Positions 1-6,977 of a DNA stretch of 8,415 nt are shown here, piece after piece. How positions within the stretch are numbered: position 1 is the first letter of the stretch; each line of letters begins with the position of its first letter. The translations under genes were made by a program, and so were the position numbers. Source of the DNA: Bacteroidaceae bacterium (GTDB lineage: Bacteria > Bacteroidota > Bacteroidia > Bacteroidales > Bacteroidaceae). The stretch is taken from NCBI GenBank assembly GCA_017472905.1, contig JAFUNW010000148.1, positions 1 to 8,415 on the forward strand, read 5' to 3'. The notes beneath the pieces were generated by a model that saw only the letters and a program-made list of their open reading frames with translations, was not told the DNA's origin and did not search any database.

Positions 1-722
1 AAACGCAATACCTCCGATAAATTGCCGGCCTTGGCTGCTTGATACATACTCACATACAATTCCGGAAACATATTGGCTCCTCCATTTATACCGCCATGTC
101 CTCCCAAAAGTACGCTCTCACCTGTTATTTCTTCCGGCCCCATTAACATAGCGAAATCCGGACGTTCTTTCATACAATACATTACCGATTGAAAATAAAC
201 AGCATTAGCCGATGAATCCTTGAAACCTACCACTTGTGGATTTTGCGCAATACGATGTACCGTTTCCGGTGCGAAACTGACTTTCACATGCGAAGGCATA
301 TTATATAGGAATACAGGCAATGGCAATTGCGGTACCAATTCTTCATAAAATTGTGCCAACTCCGGTTGTCCCGTAGCAAAATAATATGGAGGTGCACTTA
401 CCACGCCCGATGCTCCACAATTTGCAGCAACACGAGCAAGATTGATACTTTCTACAATACTAGTATCTGTTACACAAACCAATACCGGCAGACGGTCTTG
501 ATTGATTCGGCAAGTTTCCTCTATCATTTGCTTACGGATACGATAACTCAAACTTTGTTCCTCACCCGTAGTTCCCAAAATAAACAGTCCATGTACGCCT
601 CCGTCAATCAAATGATTAATAAGTCGTTCAAGACTTTCAATATCTAACGTTTCATTATTTTTTAAAGGGGTTACCAACGGAGGTATAATGCCGCTCAACG
701 GAGCAAGTAAATTCGTATTCAT
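1..722 (-). CDS. DHDPS/N-acetylneuraminate lyase family aldolase (5' part, runs off left edge)
   Basis: This is a class I (Schiff-base) TIM-barrel aldolase/lyase of the DapA/NanA superfamily, expected to be cytosolic and to split or form a 2-keto acid with pyruvate. Reading the minus strand from ATG at 722-720 gives 240 codons without a stop. The family usually has about 290-310 residues, so roughly 50-70 C-terminal residues are missing. Visible motifs are GTTGE at residues 50-54 (substrate carboxylate loop), PPYY at 111-114, the catalytic tyrosine in YNMPS (Tyr140) and the Schiff-base lysine in GFKDSS (Lys168). The Tyr-Lys spacing of 28 equals that of E. coli DapA (133/161). The residue matching DapA Arg138, which holds the aspartate-semialdehyde carboxylate, is His145. 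This argues against a true dihydrodipicolinate synthase and for a sugar-acid or sialic-acid-type lyase, but the substrate cannot be told from the sequence. It is divergent from the msrC-like gene and has its own promoter-like box at 759-766. Confidence 0.9.
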   Translation of the reverse strand, partial: MNTNLLAPLSGIIPPLVTPLKNNETLDIESLERLINHLIDGGVHGLFILGTTGEEQSLSYRIRKQMIEETCRINQDRLPVLVCVTDTSIVESINLARVAANCGASGVVSAPPYYFATGQPELAQFYEELVPQLPLPVFLYNMPSHVKVSFAPETVHRIAQNPQVVGFKDSSANAVYFQSVMYCMKERPDFAMLMGPEEITGESVLLGGHGGINGGANMFPELYVSMYQAAKAGNLSEVLR

Positions 723-758
723 GATATATCCAATTTTAATATTCAGTTTTTTCGGGTA

Positions 759-766
759 CAAAAATA
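759..766 (-). promoter_or_regulatory. Candidate Bacteroides-type -7 box for the aldolase gene
   Basis: On the minus strand this reads TATTTTTG, matching the Bacteroidetes TAnnTTTG -7 consensus. It lies 36 bases upstream of the aldolase ATG, so a start about 7 bases downstream would give a leader of about 30 nt. No convincing -33 TTG element is found at the usual spacing, and the region is AT-rich, so chance matches are possible. Confidence 0.4.
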
Positions 767-850
767 TATAAAATATCTGATTTATAACCTCTCAACACAA
801 AAAATCACATTTCTTTATTTCCACTGGTTTATAAATCAAAAGCTTTTATA

Positions 851-858
851 TAATTTTG
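851..858 (+). promoter_or_regulatory. Candidate Bacteroides-type -7 box for msrC-MATE
   Basis: TAATTTTG fits TAnnTTTG exactly and sits 29 bases before the ATG at 888, which predicts a leader of about 23 nt. The upstream -33 region shows only a weak GGTTT stretch (826-830). The position relative to the gene is good and supports 888 as the start. Confidence 0.5.
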
Positions 859-887
859 CAGTCCACTAGAAACATACATAAATATTT

Positions 888-1400
888 ATGGAACCTAATT
901 TTTACCCTACTACAACAGATAAAATCGCTCGTTACGAACAGTTTCTAAAAGAATTCGCTCTTTTTATTGAGAGAGAAACAGAAGAAATCAGCATTTTGGC
1001 TAATACAACCGCAGCCTTGCGCGAAGCTTTTGATTGGTTTTGGATAGGATTTTACATCGTACATGGAGAAGAACTGATATTAGGTCCTTTTCAAGGGAAC
1101 ACAGCCTGTTTTCGCATACGCAAAGGTCGTGGAGTATGTGGTACTGCATGGGCTAAAGCATGTACACAAATAGTTCCTGATGTTGAACAATTCCCTGGAC
1201 ATATTGCATGCAATTCACTTTCTCGATCAGAAATTGTAGTTCCGGTTTGGCAAGATAATAAAATTTGTGCTGTATTAGACGTAGATAGCGATCAGTTAAA
1301 TACGTTTGATGAGATAGATCGCCTATATTTAGAGCAATTATGTCAATTAATCAGCCAAACTCTTTATCGTAATAAAACAAAATGCAAAGAGATTCTATAA
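888..1400 (+). CDS. msrC: Free methionine-(R)-sulfoxide reductase (GAF-domain fRMsr)
   Basis: This enzyme reduces free L-methionine-(R)-sulfoxide to methionine in the cytosol, using cysteine chemistry recycled by thioredoxin. It thereby repairs oxidised amino acid rather than protein. The 170-residue product is a single GAF domain of normal family length. The signature region runs from LGPFQG (65-70) through GRGVCG (80-85), FPGHIAC (102-108) and SRSEIVVP (112-119) to VLDVDS (129-134). The three conserved cysteines are Cys74, Cys84 and Cys108, with the same spacing (10 and 24) as Cys84/94/118 of E. coli YebR/MsrC. The acidic pocket residues Glu115, Asp131 and Asp133 correspond to E. coli Glu125, Asp141 and Asp143. 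All key residues are present, so activity is expected. The last 19 bases overlap the start of the MATE gene, pointing to an operon. Start 888 follows a -7 box at a fitting distance. Ligand-sensing GAF proteins are the alternative, but the cysteine triad makes fRMsr far more likely. Confidence 0.93.
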   Translation: MEPNFYPTTTDKIARYEQFLKEFALFIERETEEISILANTTAALREAFDWFWIGFYIVHGEELILGPFQGNTACFRIRKGRGVCGTAWAKACTQIVPDVEQFPGHIACNSLSRSEIVVPVWQDNKICAVLDVDSDQLNTFDEIDRLYLEQLCQLISQTLYRNKTKCKEIL

Positions 1401-2755
1401 ATTTTGAACAGGGGAAAATATCTTCTTTGTTTTATAAACTCTTGATACCGACATTACTCGGCTCGTTGTCTATATCGGCTATGACAGCCATTGATGGTAT
1501 ATTCATAGGTCATGGTGTCGGCAGCATGGGGGTTGCAGCAGTAAACATTACCGTACCAATCTTTCAGTTATTCGCAGGCGTGGGTTTGATGATTGGTGTA
1601 GGTTGTTCTGTAGTTGCTTCTATCCAATTATCACGAAAAAAAAAGAGAGTTGCCCAATTGAATGTTTCACAAGCATTGATCTTCACCACTTTATTTGCGT
1701 TATTTACATGTATCGCAGTTCTTATTTATCCCACAGAAACAGTTCGCATGCTAGGCGCTTCAGACAGCTTGACGCCTCAAGTTATAGGATATTTGAAATG
1801 GCTGATGCCTAGCTTTATTTTTCAAATGTGGAGTTTCATTGGGCTTTTTATCATTCGTTTGGATGGCTCCCCCCGAATAGCTATGTGGTGTAATATCATT
1901 CCGGCATTATTAAACGGTATTCTTGATTGGGTCATGATATTTCCTCTGCGACTCGGTTTGGAAGGTGCAGCTATCGCTACTTCCATCAGTATTTCCATAG
2001 GTGGACTGATGACGATCAGTTATTTATTTTGGAAAGCAAAAACAATGCGATTGGTTTGGCCCAAATTCAGTATCAAAAGTATTCGTCTTTCATTGCGAAA
2101 CATCGGATATCAATGCCGCATCGGTTTCTCTTCATTATTAGGCGAGATGACATTGGCAATATTGGTATTCATCGGCAATTGGGTATTTATGTATTATTTG
2201 GGTGATGATGGAGTCGGAGCGTTCGGAATTGCGTGCTATTATACCCCATTCTTTTTTATGGTTGGTAATGCCATTGCACAATCGGCACAGCCCATTATCA
2301 GTTATAACTTTGGAATCTCATGTTGGACACGCATAGTAGAGACCAGACGCCTATTACTCTTATTTTCAGCTTTAAGCGGTACATTCGTAACAATTATCTT
2401 CCTATTATACCCCAAAGAATTAGTAGCGTTGTTTGTTGATTCCAATAGCGTTGCCGGGCTAATCGCCATAGATGGCATCCCTTATTTTTCCCTTGGTGTT
2501 GTTTGCTTCATTCTAAATGTAGCACTTGTCGGGTATTATCAAAGTTTAGAGCGTGTGCGATTTGCTACTCTTTATGTATTATTGCGTGGACTTTTCTTTT
2601 TAGTACCTTGTTTTATATTACTACCTCGTCTAATTGGTGTACTCGGGATATGGTTGGCTATGCCAATTAGTGAAATATTAACGTTAATGGCCGTATTCAT
2701 CGTGCATCTTTTAAAAGGAAAGCATACCAATATGAGTAGAAATATTATCCATTAA
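1382..2755 (+). CDS. MATE-family multidrug/cation efflux transporter (MepA-like)
   Basis: This is a cytoplasmic-membrane antiporter of the MOP superfamily, expected to expel cationic drugs or metabolites in exchange for Na+ or H+. The 457-residue product has the usual length for about 12 membrane helices. Helix 1 region: LLIPTLLGSLSISAMTAIDGIF (residues 20-41, split here as LLIPTLLGSLSI then SAMTAIDGIF) with Asp38. There is an RLDGSPR segment at 159-165, and the typical mid-protein pattern of Asn178, Asp182 and LGLEGAAIAT (191-200). The second half repeats the fold, with Glu in LLGEMT and the AQSAQPIISYNFG-type motif before the second amphipathic stretch. Wording is closest to the MepA/DinF branch; the substrate is unknown. 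The ATG lies within the msrC-like gene in another frame; the next in-frame Met is residue 34, inside helix 1, so the overlapping start is required. Coupled translation is likely. An imperfect hairpin spans the stop codon. Confidence 0.92.
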   Translation: MQRDSINFEQGKISSLFYKLLIPTLLGSLSISAMTAIDGIFIGHGVGSMGVAAVNITVPIFQLFAGVGLMIGVGCSVVASIQLSRKKKRVAQLNVSQALIFTTLFALFTCIAVLIYPTETVRMLGASDSLTPQVIGYLKWLMPSFIFQMWSFIGLFIIRLDGSPRIAMWCNIIPALLNGILDWVMIFPLRLGLEGAAIATSISISIGGLMTISYLFWKAKTMRLVWPKFSIKSIRLSLRNIGYQCRIGFSSLLGEMTLAILVFIGNWVFMYYLGDDGVGAFGIACYYTPFFFMVGNAIAQSAQPIISYNFGISCWTRIVETRRLLLLFSALSGTFVTIIFLLYPKELVALFVDSNSVAGLIAIDGIPYFSLGVVCFILNVALVGYYQSLERVRFATLYVLLRGLFFLVPCFILLPRLIGVLGIWLAMPISEILTLMAVFIVHLLKGKHTNMSRNIIH

Positions 2756-2780
2756 TTCCACTTTCACAAGTAAATTAATG
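2750..2780 (+). other. Imperfect inverted repeat over the MATE stop codon
   Basis: CATTAATT (2750-2757) pairs with AATTAATG (2773-2780). Inside it ACTT (2760-2763) pairs with AAGT (2768-2771) around a TCAC loop, leaving a 2-by-1 internal bulge. That gives 12 AT-rich base pairs spanning the TAA at 2753-2755. No U-tract follows directly (the next bases are A-rich), so it is a poor intrinsic terminator but may protect the 3' end of the msrC-MATE transcript. Confidence 0.3.
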
Positions 2781-3057
2781 AAGAAAAAAGAGAAACTTTT
2801 ATTATTTAATTATAGAGTCCAAATATAAATATATTATACAAAGAAATAATCATTTTAAGACAAATTTTTAAACGTAACCTATAAAATCGCACAACCTACT
2901 CTAACATATTAAAAAAAATAGGTACTAATCTACACTCTAATTTGCTAAAAATCCGTCATTCATTTTTCATAAGAATTACCTTAATATTCTTTCCTCGATT
3001 CGCACACTCTTTCGTTTCTTTGTTGTATCTTTGTCCACACTTATTCAGAGAGAAAAA
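2756..3057. other. AT-rich 302-base intergenic region upstream of ruvB
   Basis: This stretch holds the right half of the hairpin after the MATE gene and, at its far end, the ruvB promoter-like box. Between them I see very AT-rich DNA with only short open frames (for example 16 codons from 2778) that lack any family resemblance. There is no tRNA, riboswitch-like fold, insertion-sequence end or recognisable broken gene. It most likely serves as transcript end plus promoter region. Confidence 0.6.
3026..3033 (+). promoter_or_regulatory. Candidate Bacteroides-type -7 box for ruvB
   Basis: TATCTTTG matches TAnnTTTG and lies 24 bases before the ATG at 3058, predicting a leader of about 18 nt. A clear -33 TTG at the usual distance is not evident. 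If used, transcription would begin downstream of the alternative TTG codon at 3031, which rules that codon out as the start of RuvB. Confidence 0.5.
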
Positions 3058-4092
3058 ATGGAAGATAATTTTGATATACGTAACGAGCAACTGTCGAACG
3101 GCGAAAAAGAATTTGAAAATGCTCTTCGTCCGCTGAACTTTAGTGATTTTAGCGGACAAAGCAAAGTTGTCGAGAATTTACATATTTTCGATCAAGCTGC
3201 CCGTTTACGCGGAGAGCCCCTAGACCATACCCTTTTGCATGGTCCTCCCGGATTAGGAAAAACGACATTAAGTAACATTATTGCCAATGAATTAGGGGTA
3301 GGATTTAAGATTACTTCGGGACCGGTACTTGACAAACCAGGAGATTTAGCTGGTATTCTTACCTCTCTTGAAACGAATGATGTTCTTTTCATTGATGAAA
3401 TCCATCGACTCAGTCCGGTCGTAGAAGAATATCTTTATTCAGCAATGGAGGACTATCGAATCGATATCATGATAGATAAAGGACCTTCGGCGCGAAGTAT
3501 ACAAATCGGACTAAACCCTTTTACTTTGGTGGGAGCAACAACACGCAGCGGCCTATTAACAGCTCCGTTGCGTGCCCGATTCGGAATCAATCTGCATTTG
3601 GAGTATTACGATGCGGCCGTATTATCTCGTATCATTTCGCGTTCGGCACATATTTTAGGAGTTCCTTGTACAGCGGAAGCTGCAATGGAAATTGCCGGTC
3701 GAAGCCGAGGTACTCCGCGTATAGCAAATGCGTTGTTGCGCCGTGTGCGCGATTTCGCACAGGTGAAAGGTAGTGGAAAAATAGATTTGGAAATTGCACG
3801 CTATGCATTGGAAGCCTTGAATATTGACCGCTACGGTCTAGATGAAACAGACAATAAAATATTGAGCACAATTATCGAAAAGTTTAAAGGAGGTCCGGTA
3901 GGAGTCGGAACCATAGCAACAGCTATCGGCGAAGACGCAGGTACAGTAGAAGAGGTATACGAACCTTATTTGATAAAAGAAGGGTTCATTAAAAGGACGC
4001 CACGCGGACGCGAAGTAACCGAATTGGCTTATCGTCATTTAGGATTGTCACCCTATCGAAGAAATAACGATGGAATGGATAGCCTTTTTTAA
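3058..4092 (+). CDS. ruvB: Holliday junction branch-migration helicase RuvB
   Basis: RuvB is the AAA+ motor that, as hexamers loaded with RuvA, drives branch migration of Holliday junctions in recombination repair. The product from ATG 3058 has 344 residues, normal for the family, and its N-terminus (MEDNFDIR) resembles other Bacteroides RuvB proteins. The motifs are Walker A GPPGLGKT (62-69), Walker B LFIDEIH (110-116), sensor 1 ATTR (160-163), the arginine-finger region PLRARFG (170-176) and sensor 2 GTPRIANALLRRVRD (218-232). The C-terminal winged-helix domain (about 262-335) carries TPRGR (314-318). The frame is open further upstream to a TTG at 3031, but that codon lies within the promoter-like box, and AGAAAAA before 3058 is a typical Bacteroidetes leader. 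The flippase gene begins 18 bases downstream, so the two probably share a transcript. ruvA and ruvC are not in the window. Confidence 0.98.
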   Translation: MEDNFDIRNEQLSNGEKEFENALRPLNFSDFSGQSKVVENLHIFDQAARLRGEPLDHTLLHGPPGLGKTTLSNIIANELGVGFKITSGPVLDKPGDLAGILTSLETNDVLFIDEIHRLSPVVEEYLYSAMEDYRIDIMIDKGPSARSIQIGLNPFTLVGATTRSGLLTAPLRARFGINLHLEYYDAAVLSRIISRSAHILGVPCTAEAAMEIAGRSRGTPRIANALLRRVRDFAQVKGSGKIDLEIARYALEALNIDRYGLDETDNKILSTIIEKFKGGPVGVGTIATAIGEDAGTVEEVYEPYLIKEGFIKRTPRGREVTELAYRHLGLSPYRRNNDGMDSLF

Positions 4093-4110
4093 TTAAAACA
4101 AGAAAAAGAA

Positions 4111-5601
4111 ATGGGAAATTTGAAATCTTTGGCTAAAGACACAGTCTTATATGGCCTAAGCAGCATTATTGGTCGTTTTCTGAATTATTTGCTTGTTCCT
4201 TTGTATACGGCCAAGTTGAGTGCAGCTTCCGGAGGCTATGGAGTTGTTACGAATGTATACGCATATACAGCTCTGCTGATGGTCATACTCACCTACGGGA
4301 TGGAGACCGGTTTCTTCTATTTCATCAATGAAAGAAAAGCTGACCGCATGAGGGTATATAGCACCATCTTGATATCCGTAGCCACATCCTCTCTGCTATT
4401 TATTTTGCTTGTATTTTCATTTTTGCCGGAAATTGCCAATGCAATGAATTACACCAATCATCCGGAATACATCGGGATGATGGCTATTACAGTTGCTGTT
4501 GACGCATTTCTGAGTATCCCATTTGCTTATCTGCGTTCAATGGAAAAAGCGCGAAAGTTTGTTGCTTTGAAACTACTTTTCATTGTTTTGAACATCTGTT
4601 TGAACCTAATCTATTTCATTGTTCTTCCACTGTTTAAATCTGCTTATCCTGAATTCGTAAGCAGGGTGTACAACCCCAATGTGGAAGTAGCTTATATTTT
4701 CGGAGTCAATCTGTTCTGTACACTGTTCACGATTCCTTTCTTCTGGAAAGAATTAACCGGCTTTCGCTATGTGTTCGACCGAACATTGTGGCGTGAAATC
4801 ATGCGCTATTCTTTCCCTATACTATTATTGGGTATAGTCGGAGTCTTAAATCAAAGCGCAGATAAAATCATCTACCCGAAAGTGGATGGAAGTGCTACAG
4901 CACTCAAAGATTTGGGTATTTATGGTGCGGCTAGTAAGATCGCCATGATTATGGCAATGCTATTGCAAGCATTTCGCTATGCATACGAACCATTTGTTTT
5001 CAACAAAAAGAACGACAAAGATAACAAAGAAGTATATTCTCTCGGAATGAAGTATTTTCTAATGTTTACGCTTTTGGCATTTTTGGGGGTAATGGCCTAT
5101 CTCGATTTATTACGTTATCTGATAGCCCCCGACTATTGGGGAGGCTTGCGGGTCGTCCCCATCGTAATGACTGCTGAAATATTCATGGGTATCTACTTCA
5201 ATCTGGCATTTTGGTACAAACTGAAGAAAGAGACCTATTGGGGAGCTTATTTTTCAATTGCCGGTTGTATTGTCATGCTTGCCATCAATGTAATCTTCAT
5301 TCCGACCTATGGTTATATGGCTTGTGCATGGGCCGGTCTGATTGGCTATATGATTCCGATGATACTTTCGTATTTTGTTGGGCAAAAACGTTATCCGATT
5401 CATTACGATTTAAATTCGATGGGACGATACGTTCTCCTCACCGTATTGCTTTATGGAGGAATGACATTGGTTCCTGACGATTGGAATATTGTGTTGAAGT
5501 TAAGCATCAACACCTTGCTTCTAGGAATCTATATCTGTTATTTGGTGAAACACGATTTCCCGCTTCGCAGCTTGCCTGTGATTGGAAAATATTTCAAATA
5601 G
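4111..5601 (+). CDS. Polysaccharide-type flippase (Wzx/oligosaccharide flippase, MOP superfamily)
   Basis: This is an integral cytoplasmic-membrane protein expected to flip a lipid-linked oligosaccharide or similar glycolipid. The 496-residue product is strongly hydrophobic, with about 12-14 membrane helices and a short basic N-terminus. The N-terminal pattern LKSLAKDTVLYGLSSIIGRF (residues 4-23) followed by LLVPLYTAKL (27-36) and GVVTNVYAYTALL (44-56) is typical of the polysaccharide biosynthesis/flippase family. A conserved aromatic/charged stretch FRYAYEPFVF (288-297) lies in the second half, and the basic tail ends IGKYFK. No glycosyltransferase, polymerase or other capsule gene is near, so the substrate is unknown. 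A stand-alone flippase beside ruvB suggests a conserved core role (for example a common envelope glycan) rather than a capsule cluster; this is inference. The A-rich leader before ATG 4111 and the 18-base gap to ruvB suggest an operon. A MurJ-like lipid II flippase is a less likely alternative. Confidence 0.88.
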   Translation: MGNLKSLAKDTVLYGLSSIIGRFLNYLLVPLYTAKLSAASGGYGVVTNVYAYTALLMVILTYGMETGFFYFINERKADRMRVYSTILISVATSSLLFILLVFSFLPEIANAMNYTNHPEYIGMMAITVAVDAFLSIPFAYLRSMEKARKFVALKLLFIVLNICLNLIYFIVLPLFKSAYPEFVSRVYNPNVEVAYIFGVNLFCTLFTIPFFWKELTGFRYVFDRTLWREIMRYSFPILLLGIVGVLNQSADKIIYPKVDGSATALKDLGIYGAASKIAMIMAMLLQAFRYAYEPFVFNKKNDKDNKEVYSLGMKYFLMFTLLAFLGVMAYLDLLRYLIAPDYWGGLRVVPIVMTAEIFMGIYFNLAFWYKLKKETYWGAYFSIAGCIVMLAINVIFIPTYGYMACAWAGLIGYMIPMILSYFVGQKRYPIHYDLNSMGRYVLLTVLLYGGMTLVPDDWNIVLKLSINTLLLGIYICYLVKHDFPLRSLPVIGKYFK

Positions 5602-5618
5602 GGAAGCGAAAAAAGGAA

Positions 5619-5645
5619 TTAAAGGAGTGACGACAACTCCTTTAA
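5619..5645. other. Perfect 10-bp hairpin between flippase and SpmAB genes
   Basis: TTAAAGGAGT (5619-5628) and ACTCCTTTAA (5636-5645) are exact reverse complements around a 7-base loop. Read on the plus strand no U-tract follows. Read on the minus strand a run of six T (complement of 5614-5609) comes 4 bases after the stem, so it looks more like a terminator of antisense transcription. The arms carry Shine-Dalgarno-like AAGGAG and its complement. It could also stabilise an RNA end or attenuate read-through to SpmAB. Confidence 0.5.
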
Positions 5646-5710
5646 CGCCTGAAAGTTGAACTTGCAAAAGTTAAATTGAATAATTAAAATATGTTTGGAG
5701 ATTTTTCTAT

Positions 5711-6943
5711 ATGGTACTGAATTATATTTGGGTAGGATTTTTCATCATAGCTTTTGTCGTTGCTTTAGCGAAATTGCTGTTTATGGGCGACACATCGGTC
5801 TTTCCGGCAATGATAGATTCCACGTTCTCTTCTTCCAAGACAGCTTTTGAAATCTCATTGGGTTTGACAGGCGTCTTGTGCTTATGGTTGGGAATAATGA
5901 AAATAGGAGAACGTGGAGGAGTCGTAGATTGGTTGGCCCGTATACTTAGTCCGCTATTCACTCGCCTGTTTCCGGATATTCCGAAAGGCCATCCTGCTAC
6001 AGGAACTATTTTCATGAACATTGCGGCCAATATGTTGGGACTTGATAATGCAGCAACTCCACTCGGACTGAAGGCGATGGAGCAATTGCAAACTCTCAAC
6101 GAGCGGAAAGAGTCGGCCAGCAATCCGATGATCATGTTCTTGGTATTGAATACCTCCGGTCTGACGCTGATTCCGGTAAGCATCATGGTATATCGTGCTC
6201 AGATGGGAGCCGAACAACCTACGGATGTCTTTGTTCCAATATTGTTGGCAACACTCTGCTCAACCATAGCCGGAATGATTGCTGTATGCATCTATCAACG
6301 TATCAACATGTTTCAACGTACCTTACTCTGTTTCTGGGCCGGACTATGTATCGGAGCCGGAATTATCTTGTGGGGAATGGGACATTTGGACCGAGAAGAG
6401 ATGAATCTTTACTCCACGCAGGTTGCCAATATCTTTTTGTTTTTAGTGATTATTGGTTTCATTGTAGCCGGTATTCGACACAAAGTGAATGTCTACGATG
6501 CGTTTGTCGATGGAGCCAAAGAGGGATTTGGTACAGCCGTACGCATCATCCCCTATTTGGTAGCCATATTAGTAGCCATCGGAGTCTTCCGTGCTTCAGG
6601 TGCTATGGACATGTTGCTAGGAAGTATTCGATGGTTGGTGGCCTCTTTAGGATTTAACACAGAATTTGTAGAAGCATTACCAACCGCTCTCATGAAACCG
6701 TTAAGTGGAAGTGGTGCACGAGGAATGATGGTCGATGCCATGCAGACACACGGAGCCGATTCGTTTGTTGGTCGTTTGGCATGTCTGTTCCAAGGATCGA
6801 CTGATACAACCTTCTACATATTGGCCGTCTATTTCGGCAGTGTAGGCATTAAACGCATGCGCCATGCTGTACCCTGTGGTCTGTTAGCAGATTTCTTCGG
6901 AATTTTGGCTGCATTGATTCTCGGATATATGTTTTTCGCATAA
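5711..6943 (+). CDS. Fused SpmA-SpmB-type membrane protein (two nucleoside-recognition/Gate domains)
   Basis: This is a polytopic inner-membrane protein related to Bacillus spore maturation proteins SpmA and SpmB and, more distantly, to the gate region of concentrative nucleoside transporters. The 410-residue product joins both halves in one chain. The SpmA-like part (about 1-200) contains GLTGVLCLWLGIMKIGE (51-67) and NMLGLDNAATPLGLKAME (107-124). The SpmB-like part (about 235-410) contains an RIIPYLVAILVAIGVFRASG stretch (278-297) and the LSGSGARGM motif (331-339), followed by GSTDTTFYILAVYFGSVGI (362-380). Bacteroidales do not sporulate, so the sporulation name is historical and the transported or sensed compound is unknown. 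ATG 5711 is preceded by GGAG (5697-5700) at a workable spacing and gives an N-terminus in line with relatives I recall. The GH27 gene begins 34 bases downstream. The call for the family is firm; the function is not. Confidence 0.9.
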   Translation: MVLNYIWVGFFIIAFVVALAKLLFMGDTSVFPAMIDSTFSSSKTAFEISLGLTGVLCLWLGIMKIGERGGVVDWLARILSPLFTRLFPDIPKGHPATGTIFMNIAANMLGLDNAATPLGLKAMEQLQTLNERKESASNPMIMFLVLNTSGLTLIPVSIMVYRAQMGAEQPTDVFVPILLATLCSTIAGMIAVCIYQRINMFQRTLLCFWAGLCIGAGIILWGMGHLDREEMNLYSTQVANIFLFLVIIGFIVAGIRHKVNVYDAFVDGAKEGFGTAVRIIPYLVAILVAIGVFRASGAMDMLLGSIRWLVASLGFNTEFVEALPTALMKPLSGSGARGMMVDAMQTHGADSFVGRLACLFQGSTDTTFYILAVYFGSVGIKRMRHAVPCGLLADFFGILAALILGYMFFA

Positions 6944-6977
6944 CTGATTTAAAACTCAAACAAAATAAAATACACAA

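Noticed and set aside
327..647. 106-codon plus-strand open frame inside the aldolase gene
   Set aside because: The minus-strand frame carries clear DapA-family motifs across the same bases; the plus-strand product looks like random, cysteine- and serine-rich sequence.
2778..2828. 16-codon open frame after the MATE gene starting MKKKEKLLLF
   Set aside because: It is too short, its ATG falls within the hairpin arm, and it has no recognisable family or ribosome-binding context.
2894..2923. Short ACCTA/TAGGT inverted repeat in the region before ruvB
   Set aside because: Only 5 bp with a loop of about 20 bases in AT-rich DNA, which is expected by chance.
5690..5697. TATGTTTG, a match to the TAnnTTTG promoter box just before SpmAB
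   Set aside because: Transcription would start about 7 bases before the ATG at 5711, leaving almost no leader, and no -33 element is visible. A chance match in AT-rich DNA is more likely.
5722..6186. 154-codon open frame on the minus strand within the SpmAB gene
   Set aside because: It lies entirely antisense to a well-supported gene, has no family-like motifs, and reflects codon bias of the coding strand.
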